Origin: Luteibacter pinisoli
GTDB taxonomy: Bacteria; Pseudomonadota; Gammaproteobacteria; Xanthomonadales; Rhodanobacteraceae
Assembly: GCF_006385595.1 (NCBI RefSeq)
Contig: NZ_CP041046.1
Coordinates: 3,982,501-4,046,500, forward strand
Direction: 5' to 3'
Length of the DNA stretch: 64,000 nt
A model generated the notes under the pieces. The model ran no database searches. It had not been told where the DNA came from and worked only from the letters and a program-made list of their open reading frames with translations. Both the position numbers and the translations under genes were made by a program. Shown here one piece after another: positions 54,257 to 61,667 of the stretch (the first letter of the stretch is position 1; every line of letters begins with the position of its first letter).

Positions 54257-55186
54257 CTAGCCCGCCCGCGCCGGGGGCGGCAACGGCCGGTGGCGCTCCG
54301 CGCGTGCACGCAGGCGCGGCGCCGCGAAATCGAGGAAGGCGCGCAGCTTCAGCGGCAGCGGCGCCTGGCCCTTGTGCACGAGGTGGATCGGCAGCGGCGC
54401 CGATTCAAAATCTTCCAGCACCACGCGCAGCGACCCGTCACGCAGCGCGGCCGCCGCCTGGTACGAAAGGATGCGGATCAGGCCGACGCCGAGGATCGCG
54501 GCGTCGATGGCGCCCTCCGCCGTGTTCACCGACAGGCGCGAATGCACGGCGACCGACACTTCCGCTTTCCCCGTACCGAAGACCCACGCCCGCTTCGACT
54601 CCAGCACCTCGAAGCTGATGCACTGGTGCGCCGCGAGGTCGCGGGGCTTCGTCGGCACGCCGTGTGTTTCCAGGTACGCCGGGCTGGCGCAGATCACCCG
54701 GCGCACCGTGCCGACACCGAGCGCCATGAGGTTGCTGTCAGGCAGTTCGCCGATGCGCAGGGCGGCGTCGACGTGCTCGTCCATCAGGTGCACGACGCGG
54801 TCGGTCAGCATCAGGTCGATGTCGATCTCCGGGTACTGGGCCAGGAACTCGGCGACCACCGGCACCACGTGCAGGCGACCGAACACCACGGGCGCGGTGA
54901 TGGTGAGTTCGCCTCGTGGCTGCACATACTCGCCCATGGCCGCACGCTCGGCCTCGCCCACCTCTTCCAGGATCCGCCGGCACGCCGCGACATAGGAGAC
55001 ACCGGCTTCGGTCAGCGAAAGCTGGCGGGTGGTGCGCAGGAGCAGGCGGGTTTTCAGGTGCGCCTCGAGGGCGTTCACCTTGCGGCTGAGCGTCGCCAGC
55101 GGCATGTCCAGCTCGCGCGCCGCCGCGGAGAGGCTGCCCGCATCGACAACGGCCACCAGGATGGCCATGGATTCCAGGTGATTCAC
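54257..55186 (-). CDS. LysR family transcriptional regulator
   Basis: This 309-residue regulator has the N-terminal winged HTH (MAILVAVVDAGSLSAAARELDMPLATLSRKV, then LEAHLKTRLLLRTTRQLSLTEAG) and a C-terminal effector domain with GELTITAPVVFGRLHVVPVV. It closely follows the DsdC/AaeR-type pattern of LysR proteins that control divergent transporters. It is divergent from the MFS gene (about 100 bp), its most likely target, and is followed on the same strand by the acylase-amidohydrolase pair. Confidence 0.92.
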   Translation of the reverse strand: MNHLESMAILVAVVDAGSLSAAARELDMPLATLSRKVNALEAHLKTRLLLRTTRQLSLTEAGVSYVAACRRILEEVGEAERAAMGEYVQPRGELTITAPVVFGRLHVVPVVAEFLAQYPEIDIDLMLTDRVVHLMDEHVDAALRIGELPDSNLMALGVGTVRRVICASPAYLETHGVPTKPRDLAAHQCISFEVLESKRAWVFGTGKAEVSVAVHSRLSVNTAEGAIDAAILGVGLIRILSYQAAAALRDGSLRVVLEDFESAPLPIHLVHKGQAPLPLKLRAFLDFAAPRLRARAERHRPLPPPARAG

Positions 55187-55289
55187 GGGACTCTACCAAT
55201 AACTGGAAGGATCATTCCCGATCTTGCCAGATTCTCTTGCTGGATGCGCAAGCGTAACCTTCCACGCCTACCCTTCCAAGGAGCCTGCC

Positions 55290-56501
55290 GTGAGCGGCCC
55301 ATCCCCTGTTGCTGTCCCCCGCGGGAAGATCCTCATGATGGCGATCATCGCGGGCGCGGTGATCACCAACCTCTACTGCGTCCAGCCGATCCTGCCGCTG
55401 ATCGCCGGCGGCTTCCACGCCGGCCTGACCACGGTGGACCTCGTCGCCGGCGCCGCGCTGCTCGGCTTCTCCACGGGCCTGGCGCTCCTGCTTCCGCTCG
55501 GCGACCGTTTTGACCGCCGCGCGCTGGTACTGGCCCAGATCGTCGTCGCCTTCGTGCTCGACCTGCTTGCCATGGCCGTGCCGAACATCGGAACGCTGGC
55601 GGCGGTGTCGTTCGGCATCGGCATGGTCAGCTGCGTTCCCCAGCAGCTGGTGCCGTTTGCCGGCGCGATGTCGCCACCGGGCGAGCGCGGCCGTAACGTC
55701 GGCACCGTGGTCAGCGGCATCATGGTCGGCATCCTCGTCGGCCGCACGATCGCCGGTGCGGTCGGCCAGGCCTATGGCTGGCGTGCGGTGTACGGTGTCG
55801 AAGCCGCGCTGCTGGTGCCGGCGGGCATCCTCGCGATGTCCCTGCTGCCGAAGGGCGTGCCGTCGACGAACCTCTCGTACGGCCGCCTGCTCGCCTCGCT
55901 GTGGCCGCTGATGCGCGACCACCGCGCCATCCGTGAGTCGATGGTGGTGCAGGCCCTGCTCTGGGCGGCCTTCAACGCCTTCTGGGTGAACCTGGCCGCG
56001 CTGCTGGCGACGGGCCCGTGGCACCTGGGCAGCGCGTGGGCGGGTGGCTTCGGCATCATCGGCGCGGCCGGTGCGTTTGCCGCGTCGTTCGGCGGCCGGC
56101 TGGCGGATCGCAAGGGCACGCGCTTTGTCGTCGCCGCGAGCATCGGCATCGTGACGCTGGCCTACCTGCTGCTTGCCGGAGCGAACAGCTCACTCACCCT
56201 GCTCGTCATCGGCGTGATCGTGCTCGATGTCGGCGTGCAGGCCGGCCTGGTCTCCAACCAGACCCGCGCCTTCGCGGTGGACCCGAAAGCGCAGGGCCGC
56301 ATCAACAGCCTGTACATGACCGCCACCTTCCTTGGCGGCGCGGTCGGCACCATCGTCAGCGGCTGGCTGATGAGCCGCTTCGGCTGGACGGGCGTGGTGG
56401 CCCTGGGTATCGCCCTGGGTGTTCTCGCTGCGGCCTACCACCGGCTCAGCGGCACGCCGGCGGCAGGTACTGCACCGGAATCGTGTCCGTCGCGCAGCTG
56501 A
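55290..56501 (+). CDS. Major facilitator superfamily transporter (YnfM-like)
   Basis: This 403-residue protein has about 12 transmembrane helices and the MFS motif A variant LLPLGDRFDRRALVL (loop 2-3) with the repeat GGRLADRKGTRFVV in loop 8-9. It resembles drug-H+ antiporters of the YnfM/YgaY group that start with NLYCVQPILPLIA. The GTG at 55290 was chosen because AAGGAG lies seven bases upstream and translation from further upstream would add a non-hydrophobic extension. It is divergent from LysR. The last 56 bases overlap the convergent GYF-pilin gene. Confidence 0.9.
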   Translation: MSGPSPVAVPRGKILMMAIIAGAVITNLYCVQPILPLIAGGFHAGLTTVDLVAGAALLGFSTGLALLLPLGDRFDRRALVLAQIVVAFVLDLLAMAVPNIGTLAAVSFGIGMVSCVPQQLVPFAGAMSPPGERGRNVGTVVSGIMVGILVGRTIAGAVGQAYGWRAVYGVEAALLVPAGILAMSLLPKGVPSTNLSYGRLLASLWPLMRDHRAIRESMVVQALLWAAFNAFWVNLAALLATGPWHLGSAWAGGFGIIGAAGAFAASFGGRLADRKGTRFVVAASIGIVTLAYLLLAGANSSLTLLVIGVIVLDVGVQAGLVSNQTRAFAVDPKAQGRINSLYMTATFLGGAVGTIVSGWLMSRFGWTGVVALGIALGVLAAAYHRLSGTPAAGTAPESCPSRS

Positions 56502-57549
56502 AGCGCATGCCGTCCCGGGCCATCTCCGGCGTGAGCACCAGCGATGCACCGGTGAGACGCCGGTTGGCGGTGCCACCGAAGGTCACGGTGATGCGGCCAT
56601 CGGCGATATCGACGCTGGAGACGTAAGGTCCCTGCACCAGGCTCGTGGCGGTGAGGCCGGCCTGGACATTGTCGTGGGGCAGCTGGCCGTGGCTGTTGTA
56701 GTACGCCGTCACGGCCGTCTTGGCCGGGTCCGCCAGGGCGACGCCCTGCACCACCTGCACACGGATCAGGTAGCTCTGGTACGCGGGAATGGCAATCGCA
56801 GCGAGGATGGGCACGGCCGGCAGGATCAACGCCAGCCACACGGCACCCTGCGACGGGCCGGGCTCGGTCTTGCCGGTGTCCTTCCAGCGGGCCAGCCAGG
56901 TCATCACGGCCTGCAGGTAGAACACGCCGAGGAAGAAGACGCTGACCCCGCCGATGTGCACCACCAGGCCACGCCGGGCGGTGTCGCGACGGATCGCATC
57001 GGCCATCGAGAAGATGCCGACGTAGATGACGATCATCGCGCCGATGAAGATCAGGCCCGCCGCCATCGACGCGGCAGGCGTGTGATTCGTCGAGACCACG
57101 ACGGCGACGAGGTAGCTCACCAGCGCGAGGATGAACAGCACGAGCGCCTTGCTCGACTTATCCACCTTGCCGACCCAGCTGGCCTGCACGAACAGCCAGA
57201 TCCAACCGAAGATGCCGCCGGTGACCATGGTCAGCAGCAGCACGACGAACCAGTGCAGGGACGGCGGCGGCGGCATGGTCGCACGCGCATCCGGTGCGCT
57301 GCGGCCATCGTCGCGGGCGCTGAAGCCACGCATACCCCAGTCGTCCGCGCGCGGCGGCGGCATCGGCGGAGGCGCCTGCATGCCCGGCAGCAAGGTGGCC
57401 AGCGGCACCCATTCGGGCATGCCGGTGCGCCAGGCCAGTGCGTCGGCCTCGACCTTGCCTTCCGCCACCCACCGGCGCAGCACGGCCTCATCGTACGGGC
57501 CGAACTTCTGCCCGTTCCGGCCAATCCAGATCTTCTCGTCCCCTGCCAT
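56446..57549 (-). CDS. GYF_2-transmembrane-type IV pilin-like fusion protein
   Basis: This 367-residue protein combines three modules. Residues 1-55 are a GYF_2 domain (IWIGRNGQKFGPYDEAVLRRW). Residues about 100-222 hold four membrane helices resembling the protein at 47890-48675. Residues about 238-367 look like a mature type IV major pilin: the helix ILAAIAIPAYQSYLIRVQV, AKTAVTAYYNSHGQLP, GPYVSSVDIADGRITVTFGG, and C352/C366 spanning the pilin D-loop. The prepilin leader and FTLIE start are absent, so it should not be processed by PilD and would stay in the membrane. The pilin domain would face the periplasm if helix count is as drawn. Function unknown. Confidence 0.87.
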   Translation of the reverse strand: MAGDEKIWIGRNGQKFGPYDEAVLRRWVAEGKVEADALAWRTGMPEWVPLATLLPGMQAPPPMPPPRADDWGMRGFSARDDGRSAPDARATMPPPPSLHWFVVLLLTMVTGGIFGWIWLFVQASWVGKVDKSSKALVLFILALVSYLVAVVVSTNHTPAASMAAGLIFIGAMIVIYVGIFSMADAIRRDTARRGLVVHIGGVSVFFLGVFYLQAVMTWLARWKDTGKTEPGPSQGAVWLALILPAVPILAAIAIPAYQSYLIRVQVVQGVALADPAKTAVTAYYNSHGQLPHDNVQAGLTATSLVQGPYVSSVDIADGRITVTFGGTANRRLTGASLVLTPEMARDGMRFSCATDTIPVQYLPPACR

Positions 57550-57728
57550 GTTTTTCCCCTGGCGGCTCCCTTGCCGCGAGGGGTACTTTCACGGGCGCGG
57601 CGGGCGGCGTCAATTGGCACTCGCGCGCACTTGCCGAAGTTCTACTGAGGCCACCAGGAGCACTCCTACGGTGGCAGCCTGCCGGAGGCCGGACCACCCT
57701 CGTTGCCTACCCTGGGAACGAGACCGCC

Positions 57729-60041
57729 ATGGCCACCAAGACCGCCTCCACACCCGACATCCTGCCGCGGCCCGACTTCCATTTCCCGGGTGAGGTGGGA
57801 CGCACCTTCCTCGACTCGGACCCCGCCCAGTTCCCCAAGCCGGTGACCGCCCCGGAAGGCGCGCCCAACATCCTGCTGATCCTGCTGGACGACGCCGGCT
57901 TCGGCCAGTTCAGCACTTTCGGCGGCGCGGTGCCCTCGCCCACCATGGACCGGCTGGCCGCGGAAGGCCTGCGGTTCAATCGCTTCCACACCACGGCGCT
58001 ATGTAGCCCGACGCGCGCAGCGCTGATCACCGGCCGCAACCATCACTCCACGGCGTTCGCCGGGATCACCGAGCTGGCGACCGGTTACGACGGCTACACC
58101 TGCATCCTGCCGCGCAGCTGCGGGACCATCGGCGAGGTGCTGCGCCAGAACGGCTACATGACCTCGTGGATCGGCAAGAACCACAACACGCCCACCTGGG
58201 AAACGAGTGCCGCCGGCCCCTTTGATCGCTGGGCCAATGGCCTGGGATTCGATTACTTCTACGGGTTCAACGGTGGGGACATGAACCACTGGAACCCCAT
58301 CCTTTACCAGAACCGCGATCTTGTCCCCGCGTCCACGGACCCGGACTACCACCTGACCACCGACCTCGCCGACAAGGCGATTTCCTGGGTGCGCCAGGCG
58401 AAGAGCATTGCGCCAGAGCAGCCGTATTTCCTGTATGTCGCCACGGGTGCGACGCACGCGCCGCATCACACCCCCAAGGCGTGGATCGACAAGTTCAAGG
58501 GCCAGTTCGACGATGGCTGGGACAGCTACCGCGAAAAGACGCTGGAACGGCAGAAGAAGCTCGGCGTGGTGCCGGCCGATACGAAACTCACCACGCGCTC
58601 GAAAGGGCTTCCTGCGTGGGATTCACTGAACGCCGACCAGAAGCGCCTGTATGCCCGGATGATGGAAGTGTTCGCTGGCTACGGCGCGCATTGCGACCAT
58701 GAGATGGGCCGCGTGGTCGACGCCTGCAAGGCACTGCCGGGCGCCGAGAACACCATCATCATCTACATCGCCGGCGACAACGGCTCCAGCGCCGAAGGCG
58801 GCCTGGAAGGCTCGCTGTGCGAGAACATGTTCTTCAACGGCTTCTCGGAAAAGTGGGAAGACAACATCAAGGCGATCGACGAGCTCGGCGGACCGCGGCA
58901 TTTCAATCACTTCCCGTCGTCGTGGGCGCATGCGATGAACACGCCGTTCCAGTGGACCAAGCAAGTGGCCAGCCACTTCGGTGGCACGCGCAATCCGATG
59001 ATCATCTCGTGGCCGGCGCAGATCCGTGACAAGGGCGCGCTGCGTGACCAGTTCCTGCACACCATCGACCTGGTACCGACGCTTTACGACCTGTGCGGCA
59101 TATCCGCGCCCAGCATCCTGAATGGCATCGCGCAGAAACCGATCGAGGGCAAGAGCTTCTCGGCTGCCCTGCATGACGCCGCGGCGCCTGCCCCTCGCAA
59201 GACCCAATACTTCGAGCTGGGCTGCAACCGCGGCCTCTACCACGATGGCTGGATGGCCTCGGCGCCCTCGTTCGTGCCGTGGGATCCAAACCGGCAGGAG
59301 TGGGATCCGGACAAGGCGGTGTGGGAGCTCTACAACATCAACGAGGACTTCTCGCAGGCCAACGACCTCGCAGCAAAGCATCCGGAGAAGCTCCGCGAGC
59401 TGGAAGACCTGTGGTGGGTTGAGGCTGCGAAGTACAACGTGCTGCCGCTGGACTGGCGCGCCGTCATCCGCATGAACGCGGAGCTGATGGGCCGCCCCAG
59501 CCTGACCGGCCATCGCACCGAGATGGTGTATTACCCCGGCACGTTTGGACTGCCCGACGCGGCCTCGCCACGCATGTGCAACCGCTCGTGGACGATCACC
59601 GCGGACATCGAGGTGCCCGACAAGAATGCCAACGGTATGGTCGTGACCCATGGCGGCCTGGAAGGCGGTTACGGCCTCTACCTGCGCGACGGCAAGCCCG
59701 TCTTCGTCTACAACTTCCTGAGCGTGGAGCGGACAACCATCGGTAGCGACACGGCGCTTCCCGCCGGCCGCGTCACCCTCTCGGTCGTGTTCACCTACGA
59801 CGGGGGCGGCATGGGCAAGGGTGGCGAGTTCACGCTGAAGGCCAACGACAAAACGATGGCCAGCGGACGCATCACCCGCTCCATCCCGATCCAGTTCTCC
59901 CTGGGCGAAGGCCTCGACATCGGCACGGACATCGGCTCGCCGATCGACTTCACCTATACCCTGCCCTTCACCTTCACCGGCACCATCCACACCGTGACGA
60001 TCTCGCTGGGGGCGTTGGATATAGGCAAAGTGCCGGTCTGA
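57729..60041 (+). CDS. Arylsulfatase-type sulfatase with C-terminal beta-sandwich
   Basis: This 770-residue enzyme has the formylglycine motif CSPTRAALITGR (C92) and the metal-binding DD pair in ILLDDAGFGQ (54-55). Further sulfatase marks are the lysine in SWIGKNHN, the histidine of GATHAPHHTP and the AGDNGSSAEGG segment. Residues about 590-770 form a beta-rich domain (WTITADIEVPDKNANGMVV, GGYGLYLRDGKPVFVYN) like a lectin/LamG sandwich. There is no signal peptide, so it is expected to be cytoplasmic unless exported otherwise. No formylglycine-generating enzyme lies in the window. The ATG is at 57729; a convergent S1/P1-type gene follows one base after its stop. Confidence 0.92.
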   Translation: MATKTASTPDILPRPDFHFPGEVGRTFLDSDPAQFPKPVTAPEGAPNILLILLDDAGFGQFSTFGGAVPSPTMDRLAAEGLRFNRFHTTALCSPTRAALITGRNHHSTAFAGITELATGYDGYTCILPRSCGTIGEVLRQNGYMTSWIGKNHNTPTWETSAAGPFDRWANGLGFDYFYGFNGGDMNHWNPILYQNRDLVPASTDPDYHLTTDLADKAISWVRQAKSIAPEQPYFLYVATGATHAPHHTPKAWIDKFKGQFDDGWDSYREKTLERQKKLGVVPADTKLTTRSKGLPAWDSLNADQKRLYARMMEVFAGYGAHCDHEMGRVVDACKALPGAENTIIIYIAGDNGSSAEGGLEGSLCENMFFNGFSEKWEDNIKAIDELGGPRHFNHFPSSWAHAMNTPFQWTKQVASHFGGTRNPMIISWPAQIRDKGALRDQFLHTIDLVPTLYDLCGISAPSILNGIAQKPIEGKSFSAALHDAAAPAPRKTQYFELGCNRGLYHDGWMASAPSFVPWDPNRQEWDPDKAVWELYNINEDFSQANDLAAKHPEKLRELEDLWWVEAAKYNVLPLDWRAVIRMNAELMGRPSLTGHRTEMVYYPGTFGLPDAASPRMCNRSWTITADIEVPDKNANGMVVTHGGLEGGYGLYLRDGKPVFVYNFLSVERTTIGSDTALPAGRVTLSVVFTYDGGGMGKGGEFTLKANDKTMASGRITRSIPIQFSLGEGLDIGTDIGSPIDFTYTLPFTFTGTIHTVTISLGALDIGKVPV

Positions 60042-60042
60042 C

Positions 60043-61071
60043 CTAGCGCGCGAGCGCGGGCGAACGATCCGCCGGCGCCGAGCCTGTTTCCGGGTTGTAG
60101 GCCGGGTTTTTCGGGTCGGTCGCCGCCGGGACGTGCGGTACACGCGCCAAGGCGCTTTCGCGCCACGCGCGATAGACGAGATCGCGCAGCATGCCGGCGC
60201 CTGCGGCGGTGCGCTGGTAGATGAGTGCACGGGCTTCCGGATCGTTGGGTTCGTTCCACGCGCCGCGCTTGTCGATCTGGTAGACCTTTTCCACGCTGGC
60301 GCCCGACGTCGACAGGTACGCGAGCACCGCATCGAAGACGTCGCCGTCGATCGGATTCAGTGCCGGCACCTTCGACAGGAGGTCCTGGTCGCTGAGGCCG
60401 ATGGCATCCACGAACGCGCTTTCCATGCGCCCGTGGATCGTGTGATCGCGGGTGTAGTCCTTCGGATTGGGGCCCTGCCATCCATCGTGGTGGATGGTGA
60501 CGTGTAGCGGCTGCGCGCCATCGCCTACGTAGTGACCCATCCAGGCCACGTACATCGCGCACGCCGTTTCGATGTGCGCGGTGTCCTGGTGGTGGGCCTG
60601 GCGGTCGCGGTAGGTACGGAAGCCGTTGACGAGATGGCCGTAGACCTCGACCAGCGCGTACGGCAGCGTGCCGGTCCAGCGGACGTTGGTGCGTTCCGCC
60701 TCGGGCGAATGCGCCGCCGCGAGGCGCTTCTGCTCCTTGTCCAGCGCCAGGATGAACTCGAACCGGGAGCGCGGGATCGGGTGCATGAAGGCGAACTGCT
60801 CCTGGAACCAGCCGTGGTTCGGGTCTTCTTCCATCTTCGAGAACGGCGTGGCCTCGTCGCGCCAGTCGTCGGGAAGCGTGGAGGAATCCTCGATGAGGCC
60901 AAGGTAGCTGCGCAGGAAGACCGGCCCATCGGCCGGCAGGCTTTCCACGGCCGTACGGTCGATCACCGCGTGGCCGCGGTGGCCCCAGCCGAGCGCCGGG
61001 CCCGCGGCGAGGATGACGGCCACCGCCACGGCGGCGGCGACACCACGAAAACGAAGGGAAGCAGGGGGCAT
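60043..61071 (-). CDS. Secreted S1/P1 nuclease-like (zinc-dependent) hydrolase
   Basis: This 342-residue precursor has a signal peptide (about residues 1-28) after which the mature chain would start WGHRGHAVI. In S1/P1 nucleases and zinc phospholipase C the N-terminal tryptophan and the histidine of WGxxGH are zinc ligands (W29 and H34 here). HYVGDGAQPLHVTIHHDGW supplies further zinc His/Asp residues, and SLPDDWRDE-type acidic loops follow the family. It may degrade single-stranded nucleic acids or phospholipids outside the cytoplasm. The stop is one base from the convergent sulfatase stop. Confidence 0.85.
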   Translation of the reverse strand: MPPASLRFRGVAAAVAVAVILAAGPALGWGHRGHAVIDRTAVESLPADGPVFLRSYLGLIEDSSTLPDDWRDEATPFSKMEEDPNHGWFQEQFAFMHPIPRSRFEFILALDKEQKRLAAAHSPEAERTNVRWTGTLPYALVEVYGHLVNGFRTYRDRQAHHQDTAHIETACAMYVAWMGHYVGDGAQPLHVTIHHDGWQGPNPKDYTRDHTIHGRMESAFVDAIGLSDQDLLSKVPALNPIDGDVFDAVLAYLSTSGASVEKVYQIDKRGAWNEPNDPEARALIYQRTAAGAGMLRDLVYRAWRESALARVPHVPAATDPKNPAYNPETGSAPADRSPALAR

Positions 61072-61101
61072 GGGCAGGGCCTGGTCAGTTGAGGTCGTAC
61101 T

Positions 61102-61590
61102 CTACGTCGTGCTGGCCTGATGAAGGCGACGTTCGATGAGGACTTCACCTTGCGCCGTCATGCCCACGGGCGCGAATCCCACCGACGCGAGAAGGCGCAG
61201 GCCGCTTCGTCGTGCGATCTTTTCATTCTCGAGGTTCGCCACGATGCGCTTCGGCGCACCCGGCTCGCTGGCAAGCGCTTCGAAGCCTTCCACCATGCGA
61301 CGGACCATGCGCCGCGCCAGGCCGGGGTGGCGGTGCGCGCGGCCGATGTAGATGCGCAGGTAGCCGAAGCCGGAGCGATGGTCATCCAGGCCGAGCGCCA
61401 CGGTGCAGATGCCCGCCAACGTGCCGCCGTCGTCTTCAAGCACGCAGGCGACTTCCCATGAGCGACGCCAGGCCTCGTCGGCGCTATCCAGCGCGGCTTC
61501 CGCCATCCAGAAGGCCACGATGTCGCGGCGCAGGGTGGGCGTGATGCCGCCGAACACCCAGCGCACGTTGAACTTACCGATCGCGTTCAT
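61102..61590 (-). CDS. GNAT family N-acetyltransferase
   Basis: This 162-residue protein has the GNAT fold with ICTVALGLDDHRSGFGYLRIYIGRAHRHPGLARRMVRRM, where HRHPGLARRM occupies the acetyl-CoA-binding position in place of the usual Q/RxxGxG/A. A C-terminal beta-strand LLASVGFAPVGM closes the fold. The substrate is unknown. ATG 61590 was chosen; the frame is open upstream into the terminator. It is 30 bp upstream of the S1/P1-type gene on the same strand and downstream of the autotransporter terminator. Confidence 0.85.
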   Translation of the reverse strand: MNAIGKFNVRWVFGGITPTLRRDIVAFWMAEAALDSADEAWRRSWEVACVLEDDGGTLAGICTVALGLDDHRSGFGYLRIYIGRAHRHPGLARRMVRRMVEGFEALASEPGAPKRIVANLENEKIARRSGLRLLASVGFAPVGMTAQGEVLIERRLHQASTT

Positions 61591-61600
61591 GCGTCTCCAT

Positions 61601-61652
61601 AAAAAAAGGCCGGAAGCACGGCACACGGTGAGTGTGTCATGCCTCCGGCCTT
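61601..61652 (-). terminator. Intrinsic terminator after the autotransporter gene
   Basis: On the minus strand, the outer stem AAGGCCGGA / TCCGGCCTT encloses an inner CACAC/GTGTG hairpin and ends in seven Us (61607-61601). It follows the autotransporter stop by about 16 bases. Confidence 0.8.
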
Positions 61653-61667
61653 CGTTACCGTGCGGGC

